Both the position numbers and the translations under genes were made by a program. A DNA stretch of 23,421 nt from an uncultured Lachnospiraceae bacterium (GTDB lineage Bacteria > Bacillota_A > Clostridia > Lachnospirales > Lachnospiraceae): positions 1 through 23,421 of the forward strand of contig CAJLNC010000041.1 in NCBI GenBank assembly GCA_905207905.1. The letters run 5' to 3'. Positions 1-7,165 of this stretch are shown piece after piece; the first letter of the stretch is position 1, and each line of letters starts with the position of its first letter. The notes under the pieces were generated by a model. The model did no database searches. It was not told the DNA's origin and was given only the letters and a program-made list of their open reading frames with translations.

Positions 1-1
1 A

Positions 2-325
2 CAAAATTATAATCCAATACTTCTTTATGGAAACGGACACTATGTTGACAACAATCGTCTCCCTATCACAAAAGATCCATACAAAGACAAACCGGGTCAT
101 GGTTGGATTATTGACGGATACTGTACTACCAAAAAATCGAGTTCACCAAATAGTGATTTATATTGGTCTGTCAACATGGGATGGGGAAAAGGTTCTTCGG
201 CCGTCTATTTTAAAGCAAACAACGGTATAAACTGTGATGTAATCTTCCACACAGATACAGAAGACGTAAACATTGTATATTATACACAAGAACAACAAAT
301 GATCTATGACATTCAAAAGAAATAA
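2..325 (+). CDS. C10 (streptopain-like) cysteine protease, C-terminal fragment
   Basis: This reading frame is open from base 2 to a TAA at 323-325 and gives about 107 residues of a protein whose start lies outside the window. It contains GHGWIIDGY followed about 25 residues later by YWSVNMGWGKG. These are the hallmark C-terminal motifs of peptidase family C10 (streptopain/SpeB and the Bacteroides Bfp proteases): the catalytic histidine in G-H-x-W-x-I-D-G-Y, then the N-x-G-W-G strand. The catalytic cysteine would lie upstream and is not visible. C10 proteases are secreted endopeptidases. The gene overlaps the following lipoprotein gene by 20 bases. The A-rich composition and the family point to Bacteroidota, unlike the rest of the window. 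The family call is confident; the exact substrate is unknown. Confidence 0.8.
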   Translation, partial: QNYNPILLYGNGHYVDNNRLPITKDPYKDKPGHGWIIDGYCTTKKSSSPNSDLYWSVNMGWGKGSSAVYFKANNGINCDVIFHTDTEDVNIVYYTQEQQMIYDIQKK

Positions 326-806
326 CCTCAGTCAGGACGTAATACACGCCCTGACACTAACGCTAGTATTATGTCTGACACTGTTATCGGGATGCTCAGA
401 CAAAGAAGAAATCCTCCCTCCGGAACCGGAAGAAGGAACAGATATTGTGAGTGAATACAAAGCTTACGTAGGCCATCCATTCAATGCCTCCTTGGGCGAA
501 CAAACAAATGGTTACACAATAAAGAACAACGATCCAGAAAAACTGAAAACGGAATATTTCGGAATCGAACATTTCGGTGTCGTATGTATCTTTCCACTTT
601 GCGAAGGAGAATCATCTATACATGTGCTGGACAAGAATAACAAACTGGTAAAAATAATAAAAATACAAACCACCATGTGGGGAAGCAAGGATGTGGAAGT
701 GGAAAACGGAGCTCATCCTTATGTCAAACCGGAAGTACGAGTAGAAGCACAAGACACACAAACCAAACAAAATATAGAAAAAGAACTGATGCAGGAAGTC
801 CGATGA
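306..806 (+). CDS. Small lipoprotein downstream of a C10 protease (possible protease inhibitor)
   Basis: A 166-residue protein begins with a basic start, a hydrophobic stretch (about residues 14-28) and a lipobox LLSGC with the lipidated cysteine at 30, so it should be a membrane lipoprotein. The mature part is acidic near its start (residues 33-45) and then hydrophilic; I recognise no catalytic motif. It starts inside the end of the C10 protease gene, so the two are translationally linked. Bacteroides C10 proteases are known to be followed by small staphostatin-like inhibitor genes (bfi), which makes an inhibitor role reasonable, but that is inferred from position only. The last residues lie close to the suspected chimeric junction (about 806-855), so the true C-terminus could differ. 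Confidence 0.65.
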   Translation: MTFKRNNLSQDVIHALTLTLVLCLTLLSGCSDKEEILPPEPEEGTDIVSEYKAYVGHPFNASLGEQTNGYTIKNNDPEKLKTEYFGIEHFGVVCIFPLCEGESSIHVLDKNNKLVKIIKIQTTMWGSKDVEVENGAHPYVKPEVRVEAQDTQTKQNIEKELMQEVR

Positions 807-1333
807 TAAAAAGAGCGGAACAGAAAATCGCAGATGATACAGAACAAAAGGTTTGTGGTGTTCGCATCACCGGTATCACTACTGGGAAAATCGTAGATTA
901 CGGTGTGCGGGATTCCATGAATATGGGAGCCGCTATGGCTCCGGCAGCCTGTCAGGTGATTGTACAGAATTTCAGGGATTTTGACCGAACGCCTTCGGAT
1001 TATGACAAGATCATTACCGGAGATCTGGGATATGTGGGTCAGAAGATTTTGCTGGAACTGGTTTCCAGGGAAGGGTATGAGATCCGGGAAAATCATATGG
1101 ACTGCGGAATTGAGATCTATGACCAGGAGACCCAGGATACCCATTCCGGTGGCAGCGGCTGTGGGTGCAGTGCTGTGACCCTGTCAGCTTATATTCTGCC
1201 CCTTTTGGCTAAGGGAGTCTGGAAACGGGTGCTGTTTTTGCCTACAGGAGCCCTTCTGTCTCCCATCAGTTTTAATGAGGGCCAGCCGGTGCCTGGGATT
1301 GCTCATGGGGTAGTGCTGGAGCATGTGGAGTAG
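803..1333 (+). CDS. spoVAD: SpoVAD, C-terminal part only (5' end missing)
   Basis: From about base 850 this frame matches the C-terminal half of SpoVAD, a thiolase-fold protein of the SpoVA complex that binds dipicolinic acid and is needed for its uptake into the spore and release in germination. Visible SpoVAD features are ITGITTGKIVDYGV, DSMNMGAAMAPAA, YDKIITGDLGYVGQ, the cysteine-glycine block GGSGCGCSAVTL and the ending GIAHGVVLEHVE. A full protein is about 335-340 residues; only about 165 are present. The N-terminal half is replaced by unrelated Bacteroidota-like sequence, so the ATG at 803 (overlapping the lipoprotein stop as ATGA) is probably not the true start. Residues before about 850 have no clear SpoVAD match. 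spoVAE follows after 29 bases with its own AAGGAG, the usual order. Confidence 0.85.
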   Translation: MIKRAEQKIADDTEQKVCGVRITGITTGKIVDYGVRDSMNMGAAMAPAACQVIVQNFRDFDRTPSDYDKIITGDLGYVGQKILLELVSREGYEIRENHMDCGIEIYDQETQDTHSGGSGCGCSAVTLSAYILPLLAKGVWKRVLFLPTGALLSPISFNEGQPVPGIAHGVVLEHVE

Positions 1334-1362
1334 CTGGAAATTAAGAGATAAGGAGAACACTT

Positions 1363-1719
1363 ATGGACTATATCAACGCATTTTGGGTAGGAGGGCTGAT
1401 CTGTGCGCTGGTGCAGATTTTGCTGGAAAAGACCAAGCTGCTGCCGGGACGCACCATGGTGATCCTGGTGTGTACCGGGGCGCTGCTTGGAGCTGTGGGG
1501 TTGTACGAACCGTTTCAGGAGTATGCAGGAGCAGGAGCCTCTGTGCCGCTGATGGGATTTGGAAATTTGCTGTGGCAGGGTGTGAGAGAGGCTGTGGACA
1601 AAGAAGGATTCTTAGGAATCTTTATGGGAGGCTTCCAGGCCAGCGCGGTGGGAATCAGCGCGGCGCTGGTGTTATCTTACCTGGCCAGCCTGGTATTTGA
1701 GCCGAAGATGAAAGATTGA
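1363..1719 (+). CDS. spoVAE: Stage V sporulation protein AE
   Basis: A 118-residue hydrophobic protein with about three membrane segments (roughly residues 4-22, 31-48 and 84-110) and the conserved central stretch VPLMGFGNLLWQGV, as in SpoVAE (SpoVAEb). It is a membrane part of the SpoVA complex in the inner spore membrane, which moves Ca-dipicolinate into the forespore and out during germination. The start is set by AAGGAG 6 bases before the ATG. It follows spoVAD directly and is the last gene of the operon in this window. The convergent gene begins only 12 bases after its stop, and no terminator hairpin fits there, so read-through into the antisense of the next operon is possible. Confidence 0.93.
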   Translation: MDYINAFWVGGLICALVQILLEKTKLLPGRTMVILVCTGALLGAVGLYEPFQEYAGAGASVPLMGFGNLLWQGVREAVDKEGFLGIFMGGFQASAVGISAALVLSYLASLVFEPKMKD

Positions 1720-1731
1720 CGGCAGTATTCA

Positions 1732-2871
1732 TTAAAATCTTGGAATGTAGCTTTCGTCTTCCATCCCCTGGAGGGCGATGGTGCCTGTAGTCTCAAATTC
1801 CTCTTTGTAACGCTGGAAGTCTGCCCGGCGCTGATCCAGGTAGGAGTAGATGTTGTCGCTGGTCAGATAGACGCCAAAGCCCTCATAGTGTTCCTGGCCG
1901 TACATGGTATTTACCATCAGGTCAGCCACTGCATTGGAATAGTGATTCCGGTTTACAAAGTTGTAAGGATTTAAATTGATGTCATTGAAATCGTCAAAGA
2001 GCCACACATCCGTAATATCCACAATCTGGCTTAAGTAGGAGTAGTACCGTTCGCATTCAAAGGTGTCCCGCTCTCCGATAAAGCTGGCACCGATGACAAC
2101 CTTTAAGGTGACACCGTGCTCATCGCAGAGCGCTTTGATCTTTCGGAGGGCAGCGATGTTGTCATCAAAGGCTGGGAAACTGTTGGCGCTTCCGTTAAAG
2201 GCTTTTTTCAGATTCTGTTCCAGTTTTCCAAGCACCCGGTTTTTGGTGGCTTTCTTGGGATCTTTCTCAAAGGCAGCGTCCTCCTTGAACCAGATCCGCT
2301 CCCCGGTGGACAGTTCATTGGCAGCGGCCCAGGTGTCCTGAGCGTTGCCGTCGGCAATTGTTTCAGCAACAGTGGGAAGATCGGACATCAGGTAGCTTAG
2401 CAGCTCTGTAAAGCGGTCCCAGCCATTTCCATTCACAATAGCGGGAATTTCATAGTTGGAGGAACGGGTCTCCCGATTATAGGCCCGAACCTCAAAGCTG
2501 CTTAAATGCAGGGTCAGCTCAGAGATATCCGTGTTTTCCACAAGGTAGGTGGAGTAGGTGAGATAGTCAGCAAAGTTTCCCATGGTAACGTAAAAGTTAT
2601 AATAATTTTTTCCGGTGTACTGGGACAGAAGTTTAGTGCTTAATACTCCGGATTTGGAACCGCCGATGACTGCGCCCTGGATGGCATCCGCATTTTCATG
2701 GACATATTCGCTTTTGATGGCCCGGGCATACTGGTCAGCATCATACAGCTCCGTGCCTTTTTTCACAGTAAAATAGCCCAGGGGATCTACTGCGTAATTT
2801 AAGCCCATGTAGCCTGCAATTCCGGCAAACAGGATTATAAAAAATATTGATATCCATACTTTTTTATTCAT
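1732..2871 (-). CDS. Membrane-anchored SGNH/DltD-AlgJ-like partner of an MBOAT acyltransferase
   Basis: A 379-residue protein with one N-terminal membrane anchor (about residues 5-24) and an extracytoplasmic domain. GGSKSG at 70-75 resembles block I (G-x-S) of SGNH esterases, with S72 the likely nucleophile. Near the C-terminus N-R-N-H (307-310) takes the place of the usual D-x-x-H, giving H310 as the candidate catalytic histidine and Asn where Asp is expected. The gene is 13 bases downstream of the MBOAT gene. The pair resembles DltB/DltD, AlgI/AlgJ and PatA/PatB, in which the MBOAT brings an acyl group across the membrane and the SGNH protein transfers it to a wall or exopolymer. The specific acceptor cannot be read from the sequence. 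This is the last gene of the leftward operon. Confidence 0.72.
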   Translation of the reverse strand: MNKKVWISIFFIILFAGIAGYMGLNYAVDPLGYFTVKKGTELYDADQYARAIKSEYVHENADAIQGAVIGGSKSGVLSTKLLSQYTGKNYYNFYVTMGNFADYLTYSTYLVENTDISELTLHLSSFEVRAYNRETRSSNYEIPAIVNGNGWDRFTELLSYLMSDLPTVAETIADGNAQDTWAAANELSTGERIWFKEDAAFEKDPKKATKNRVLGKLEQNLKKAFNGSANSFPAFDDNIAALRKIKALCDEHGVTLKVVIGASFIGERDTFECERYYSYLSQIVDITDVWLFDDFNDINLNPYNFVNRNHYSNAVADLMVNTMYGQEHYEGFGVYLTSDNIYSYLDQRRADFQRYKEEFETTGTIALQGMEDESYIPRF

Positions 2872-2884
2872 AGATCATTGCTCC

Positions 2885-4312
2885 TTAGAACTGGAAATAC
2901 AAGAACTGTACGACTTTATTCATCTGCATAATGCACAGCAGCATCAGCAGAGCTGCATAAAGCACAGTCCAGATATTGGTTTTGAATTTCTCTGTCATGG
3001 TCTTGGAGTTTGGCAGGAACCAGCAGATAATAATGCCGATGAGCAGCCGCAGGCCGCTGGATTTATGCCAGATGATAAAGTTCCATACAGAAGAGAGAGC
3101 CTCGGAGACGGTACTTCCCAGGGAAGAGAAGTTCACCATTCCAAGGTATACGTTCCAGGCATCCGTAAAGGTGTTGGATACGAACAGCACCCGAACCAGG
3201 ATTACCCCAAGTGCCGTCAGAGGGAAGGCAATGAAGAAGGGGAATTTCAGGTTCCGCCGTTTCATCCAGGAGGCTGCGCAGACGAAGAAGCCGTTGATCA
3301 GTCCCCACACTACAAAGGTCCAGCCTGCTCCATGCCAGAAACCGGAGACAAAGAACGTAACCATGGTAGCGATGTAATAGTTTCTCCACTTGCAGTTCTT
3401 CTTGTAGACGGAGCGGAAAATGTAGTTGCTTAAGAAACGGGAGAGGGTCATGTGCCATCTTCTCCAGTAATCCTGAAAGTTCCGTGCCTTGTAGGGAGAG
3501 TCAAAATTCTGGGGAATGGCAATGTTGAACATCCAGCCCAGTCCAATGGCCATGTCTGCATATCCGGACAGGTCAAAGTAGTAGGAGATGGTGTACTCAA
3601 TAGAAGAAAACCAGGTGAGCAGCAGATCGGAATTTGCTGTCACATTATTAAAGAACTCCTGGGCATTGGTGGTCATAGGGTCAGCCAGCAAAATCTTCTT
3701 TGCGCAGCCGATGGAAAAAAGAAACAGTCCTTTAGCCAGATTGTCATAGTTGATCTTCAGATTTTTCTGATTTTCAAACTGAGGAACAATCTCGCCATGG
3801 TGGATAATGGGGCCTACGATCAGCTGAGGAAAGAAGGTGATAAACAGCAGATAATTCACAAAATCATACTGTTTTGTCTCTCCTCGGTAGGAATCCACCA
3901 GAAATGCAATGAGCTGGAAGGTAAAGAAGGAAATACCGATGGGCAGCACAATGTGCTTTAAGGCATAGTCGCTGCCGGTGATTAAATTGAAGTTTTCGAT
4001 AAAGAAATCGGTGTACTTATAGTAACCTAAAAGACCGATATTTCCTGCCAGTCCAATGGCTAGAAGCAGTTTCTTCTGGAAGGGCTGTTCTCCCTCCATG
4101 CGGGACATGGAGCTTCCAATGATGTAGTTGCCGGTGATGCTGGCCAGAAAGAAGGGGAAAAAGTCAGGGCTGCCCTGTCCATAAAAATACAGGGAGCAGA
4201 CTACCAGCCAGATTTTAGCCACAGAGTGCTGTTTAAAATGGTTTAATGCAAAGTAAACTGCAAAGGTAATTGGTAAAAATAAAAATATAAACTGATAAGT
4301 TGAAAAAATCAT
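2885..4312 (-). CDS. MBOAT family membrane O-acyltransferase (AlgI/DltB-like)
   Basis: A 475-residue polytopic membrane protein of typical MBOAT length. It carries both family histidines: WRRWHMTLSRFLSNYIF (H287) and SGFWHGAGWTFVVWG (H327, the invariant catalytic His). Also present are YYFDLSGYADMAIGLG and the N-terminal LFLPITFAVYF typical of AlgI-type proteins. Such proteins move acyl groups, usually acetyl, from a cytoplasmic thioester donor to polysaccharides, teichoic acid or peptidoglycan at the cell surface. The start ATG is preceded by AGGAG at a good distance. It lies between the carboxyltransferase gene (32-base gap) and the SGNH partner (13-base gap), clearly one transcription unit. 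No dltA or dltC (D-alanine loading) genes are nearby, so acyl-CoA use is more likely than D-alanylation; this is inference. Confidence 0.9.
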   Translation of the reverse strand: MIFSTYQFIFLFLPITFAVYFALNHFKQHSVAKIWLVVCSLYFYGQGSPDFFPFFLASITGNYIIGSSMSRMEGEQPFQKKLLLAIGLAGNIGLLGYYKYTDFFIENFNLITGSDYALKHIVLPIGISFFTFQLIAFLVDSYRGETKQYDFVNYLLFITFFPQLIVGPIIHHGEIVPQFENQKNLKINYDNLAKGLFLFSIGCAKKILLADPMTTNAQEFFNNVTANSDLLLTWFSSIEYTISYYFDLSGYADMAIGLGWMFNIAIPQNFDSPYKARNFQDYWRRWHMTLSRFLSNYIFRSVYKKNCKWRNYYIATMVTFFVSGFWHGAGWTFVVWGLINGFFVCAASWMKRRNLKFPFFIAFPLTALGVILVRVLFVSNTFTDAWNVYLGMVNFSSLGSTVSEALSSVWNFIIWHKSSGLRLLIGIIICWFLPNSKTMTEKFKTNIWTVLYAALLMLLCIMQMNKVVQFLYFQF

Positions 4313-4344
4313 AATCGTTCTCCTGAAAAGATGGTTGGGAATGG

Positions 4345-5901
4345 CTACAAGGGAATATTGCCGTGTTTTTTTTCAAATCCGGAACTGCACGCTTCTTCCT
4401 TGTGCAGTTCCAGAAAATCAAAGGCATTGATCAGACGGCTTCTGGTTTCGTCAGGAAGAATCACTTCATCTACAAAGCCTTTGTTCTCTGCAATTTCCGG
4501 ATTTAAGAAATTTTCTTCGTACTCCTGCTTCAGGCACTGAAAGGCAACAGCAGGATCCTGAGCGCTGGCCAGTTTCTTTTTATAGAGAATGTTTACAGCG
4601 CCCTCTGCTCCCATGACAGCAATCTCTGCAATGGGCCAGGCATAGACGAAATCTGCCCCCATAGTTTTGCTGTTCATAGCAATGTAGGCGCCGCCGTAGG
4701 CTTTGCGCATGATCAGGGTTACTTTAGGAACAGTGGCCTCTGAGTAAGCGTACAGAATCTTTGCGCCATGACGGATAATCCCTCTTTGTTCCTGATCCTT
4801 TCCAGGAAGAAAGGCAGGCACATCCACAAGGGTCAGAAGAGAAATGTGGAAGCAGTCGCAGAACCGGATAAACCGGGCGATTTTATCAGAGGCATCACAG
4901 TCTAAAGACCCTCCTGACTGCAGGGGCTGATTGGCAACGATGCCAGTGACCCTTCCGTTTAAATACCCAAATCCCACAATGGCGTTGGGGGCAAAGTGTT
5001 TGTGGATTTCAAAAAAAGGGATATCATCTGTGATCTGCCGGATCACCTGGTGCATGTCATAAGCCTTCCTGGGATTGTCTGGAACCAGCTCCTCAAAAGG
5101 AATCCGCGCGGCCGGTTCACTGATAGGATGGCAGGGCGGCAGCTGCGCGCAGTTGGAGGGCAGATAGGACAGCAAGGTCCGGATCCCCTTCAGACAGGAG
5201 TACTCATCATTGTACAGCGCATGTACCACTCCGCTGGTGGTACTGTGCATGGAAGCTCCGCCAAGCTCCTCCAGAGTGGGACGGGTGCCAAGCACGGATT
5301 CTACCACTGCCGGGCCGGTGATAAACAGTTTGCTGGTATCCCTGACGCAAAAGATAAAATCGCACAGAGCAGGGGAGTAGCAGGCGCCTCCGGAGCAGGG
5401 CCCCAGGATGGCGCAGATCTGAGGAATGACCCCGGATGCTTTCACATGATTCTGAAAAATTTCTCCGTAACCGGACAGGGCGTTGATGCCTTCTTCAATC
5501 CGGGCTCCTCCGCTGTCGTTGAGAAAGATAATGGGCACCTTCATATTGTAGGCCAGCTCCTGGAGCTTGGCCATTTTTTTGGCATGAGTGGCCCCCAAGG
5601 TGCCTCCCACTACCGTAAAATCCTCCGCAGCCACACACACCTTCCGGCCCTCGATGGTACCCCAGCCGGTGAGGATACCGTCTCCGGGAAAAGAGTTATA
5701 TTTTCCAAAAGCAGAGGCGGAGGTATCAGTGGCCATACAGCCATTCAGTTCTACAAAGGACTGTTCATCCAGCAGGCAGTGGATCCGCTCCCAGGCAGTG
5801 AGTTTTCCGCTTTCGTGCTGCCGTTTGATTCTGGCTTCTCCGCCGCCGGCCAGATGACTTTGCCGTTTCTGCTTCACCGACTCGATTCGATCCTTCCACA
5901 T
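4345..5901 (-). CDS. Acyl-CoA carboxylase/decarboxylase carboxyltransferase subunit (PccB/MmdA family)
   Basis: A complete 518-residue carboxyltransferase with two crotonase-like halves. The N-domain has GGARIEEG (131-138) and GPCSGGACY (167-175). The C-domain has QEQRGIIRHGAKILYAYSEA (370-389), RKAYGGAYIAM (399-409) and GAEGAVNILY (431-440), which form the CoA and biotin pockets. This family moves carboxylate between biotin and acetyl- or propionyl/methylmalonyl-CoA. The segment around QEQRGIIRHGAK is PccB/MmdA-like rather than AccD-like, and there is no N-terminal zinc finger. The ATG has AGGAAGG in front. No biotin carboxylase, biotin carrier or decarboxylase membrane subunit is next to it; instead it leads an operon with an MBOAT and an SGNH protein. 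Whether it works as carboxylase or decarboxylase, and on which CoA ester, is not decided by the sequence. Confidence 0.88.
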   Translation of the reverse strand: MWKDRIESVKQKRQSHLAGGGEARIKRQHESGKLTAWERIHCLLDEQSFVELNGCMATDTSASAFGKYNSFPGDGILTGWGTIEGRKVCVAAEDFTVVGGTLGATHAKKMAKLQELAYNMKVPIIFLNDSGGARIEEGINALSGYGEIFQNHVKASGVIPQICAILGPCSGGACYSPALCDFIFCVRDTSKLFITGPAVVESVLGTRPTLEELGGASMHSTTSGVVHALYNDEYSCLKGIRTLLSYLPSNCAQLPPCHPISEPAARIPFEELVPDNPRKAYDMHQVIRQITDDIPFFEIHKHFAPNAIVGFGYLNGRVTGIVANQPLQSGGSLDCDASDKIARFIRFCDCFHISLLTLVDVPAFLPGKDQEQRGIIRHGAKILYAYSEATVPKVTLIMRKAYGGAYIAMNSKTMGADFVYAWPIAEIAVMGAEGAVNILYKKKLASAQDPAVAFQCLKQEYEENFLNPEIAENKGFVDEVILPDETRSRLINAFDFLELHKEEACSSGFEKKHGNIPL

Positions 5902-5982
5902 AGTAGTTCCTTCCTATTATTATTGGATTGCTGCGCAGTGCAGCAGCGTGTTTGTTAATGATTTCGTAATTAATTCTTATGT

Positions 5983-6011
5983 AGTCTACCATGTAGGCCG
6001 GGAAGATTCAA
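5983..6011 (-). promoter_or_regulatory. Possible sigma-A promoter of the carboxyltransferase-MBOAT-SGNH operon
   Basis: On the minus strand TTGAAT (6006-6011) and TAGACT (5983-5988) are separated by 17 bases, about 80 bases before the start codon. Each box matches 4 of 6 consensus positions, so this is a moderate candidate only. The leader that follows contains a short GC-rich inverted repeat (GCTGC/GCAGC) around 5930-5946. Confidence 0.35.
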
Positions 6012-6033
6012 GAATTATTTACTATAAAAGCCC

Positions 6034-6254
6034 AGTCTCAAAGCAGAGTTGTTCCGGACTGCTTGCAGACCGGGACGGCTCTGCTTTAGAGACGCTAACT
6101 CATATGAGCAAGTAGGCCGACAGGCCGGATTGCGAATATGGGGCGAATTGCGGGAACGCAAAGCGTGGAGCAATCCGAGGGGTTTTTATCCCTGGTGGCG
6201 TCCGCATCAGAGGACATGAAAGTTTAGCAGGAAATGCACAGGACAATGTCCGGA
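6034..6254. other. Structured noncoding element, strand undecided (ncRNA, leader or dispersed repeat)
   Basis: This gene-free stretch is rich in nested inverted repeats. A long stem pairs 6034-6048 with 6079-6093 (one offset base), with an inner GTTCCGG/CCGGGAC pair. GGCC-GACA-GGCC lies at 6114-6125. CGGATTGC (6126-6133) pairs exactly with GCAATCCG (6170-6177) and encloses TTGCG-GGAA-CGCAA (6148-6161) with a GNRA-type loop. GTCC/GGAC (6200-6215) and the near-perfect palindrome GGACAATGTCC (6241-6251) follow. Read on the minus strand, the long stem is followed by CTTTTAT, which resembles a terminator ahead of the carboxyltransferase operon, so it could be a regulatory leader. Read on the plus strand it lies upstream of the VanR-like gene. 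An 89-codon ORF on the minus strand across it (6100-6369) has no start signal and looks spurious. I cannot match it to a named RNA family. Confidence 0.45.
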
Positions 6255-6457
6255 AAAATCTCAGGGGAGCCGGAAGCAGGATTTGAGAACTATTCTGGTT
6301 GTAAGGTTTCCGGGACAATGATAAAATGTTATTGTTCAGAGACAGGAAGAAATCTCTGGAGCAGAACAAAGTGGGCGGTACTTGACCGGATTGTTTGGAA
6401 CGGTACTGATAAAAATCGTTTAACAGAGAAATGCAAAAGGAAAGAAGGGAGAACGTT
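6255..6457. other. Rest of the 5902-6457 intergenic region: no gene, no clear promoter
   Basis: About 200 bases before the response regulator hold no convincing ORF. TTGACC (6382-6387) is a possible -35, but no good -10 follows at 16-18 bases; GATAAA lies at about 21. CGGTACT occurs twice (6376-6382 and 6401-6407), 25 bases apart, which could be a regulator half-site pair. The evidence is thin. Confidence 0.25.
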
Positions 6458-7165
6458 TTGGAGGAAAAGATACTGGTGGTGGACGATGAGAAAGAGATCG
6501 TGGATCTGGTGGCTGTGTATCTGGAGAATGAAAATTTCAGAGTGGTAAAATGCTACAGTCCCAAGGAAGCCCTGGAGCAGATCGAGACAGAGGAACTGGA
6601 TCTGGCAGTTTTGGATGTGATGATGCCCCAGGTGAGCGGACTGGAGCTTTGCCGGAAGATCCGGGAACATCACAATTACCCGGTGATCATGCTGACAGCC
6701 AAGGATCAGGAGGCGGATAAGATCACAGGTCTTACCTTTGGCGCGGATGATTATATGACAAAGCCCTTTCGTCCTCTGGAACTGGTAGCCAGAGTGAAGG
6801 CGCAGCTTCGCAGGTACAAAAAATACAATCCTGCCAACAGCGGCAGGGAGGAACAGCGGGAGGAGGTGCTGACCCACAGGGGATTGGTGCTGAATAAAAG
6901 GACTCACGAATGTTTTCTGGATGAAAGGCCTCTGGTGCTTACGCCCACGGAATTTTCTATTCTTCAGGTGTTATTGGAGCGAAAAGGCAGCGCAGTCAGC
7001 GCAGAGGAGCTGTTCCATCAGATCTGGAAGGATGAATATTACAGCAAGAGCAACAATACCATAACGGTTCACATCCGTCATCTCAGGGAGAAGATGGGAG
7101 ATACCATGGATTCTCCCAGATATATTCGGACCATGTGGGGAGTGGGGTATAAGATCGATGAGTAA
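6458..7165 (+). CDS. VanR-like OmpR-family response regulator
   Basis: A 235-residue response regulator. The receiver domain (1-115) has acidic residues at D9/D10/E11 in ILVVDDE, phospho-acceptor D53 in LAVLDVMMP, T80 and K102 in TKPF. A winged-helix DNA-binding domain (about 130-233) ends in NTITVHIRHLREKMGD and YIRTMWGVGYKI. I chose the TTG at 6458, giving the standard start MEEKILVVDDE, because AAGGGAG lies 6 bases before it. An upstream in-frame ATG at 6431 has no ribosome binding site and would add nine atypical residues. The stop overlaps the kinase start by 8 bases, so the two are translationally coupled. By family and by its VanS-like partner it resembles VanR regulators of glycopeptide-response systems, and probably controls the downstream vanY-like gene. 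Confidence 0.9.
   Translation: MEEKILVVDDEKEIVDLVAVYLENENFRVVKCYSPKEALEQIETEELDLAVLDVMMPQVSGLELCRKIREHHNYPVIMLTAKDQEADKITGLTFGADDYMTKPFRPLELVARVKAQLRRYKKYNPANSGREEQREEVLTHRGLVLNKRTHECFLDERPLVLTPTEFSILQVLLERKGSAVSAEELFHQIWKDEYYSKSNNTITVHIRHLREKMGDTMDSPRYIRTMWGVGYKIDE

Noticed and set aside
27..230. 67-codon ORF at the left end
   Set aside because: It is out of frame with the C10 protease frame (2-325), which carries the recognisable family motifs and stays open from the window edge.
4996..5958. 320-codon plus-strand ORF opposite the carboxyltransferase
   Set aside because: The complementary strand encodes a complete conserved carboxyltransferase; the antisense product has no motif or ribosome site.
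6100..6369. 89-codon minus-strand ORF in the structured intergenic region
   Set aside because: It is read through several inverted repeats, has no start signal and a low-complexity product; noncoding structure explains the sequence better.
6431..6457. ATG at 6431 as start of the response regulator
   Set aside because: It lacks a ribosome site and adds residues before the usual MEEKILVVDDE start; the TTG at 6458 has AAGGGAG at the right distance.
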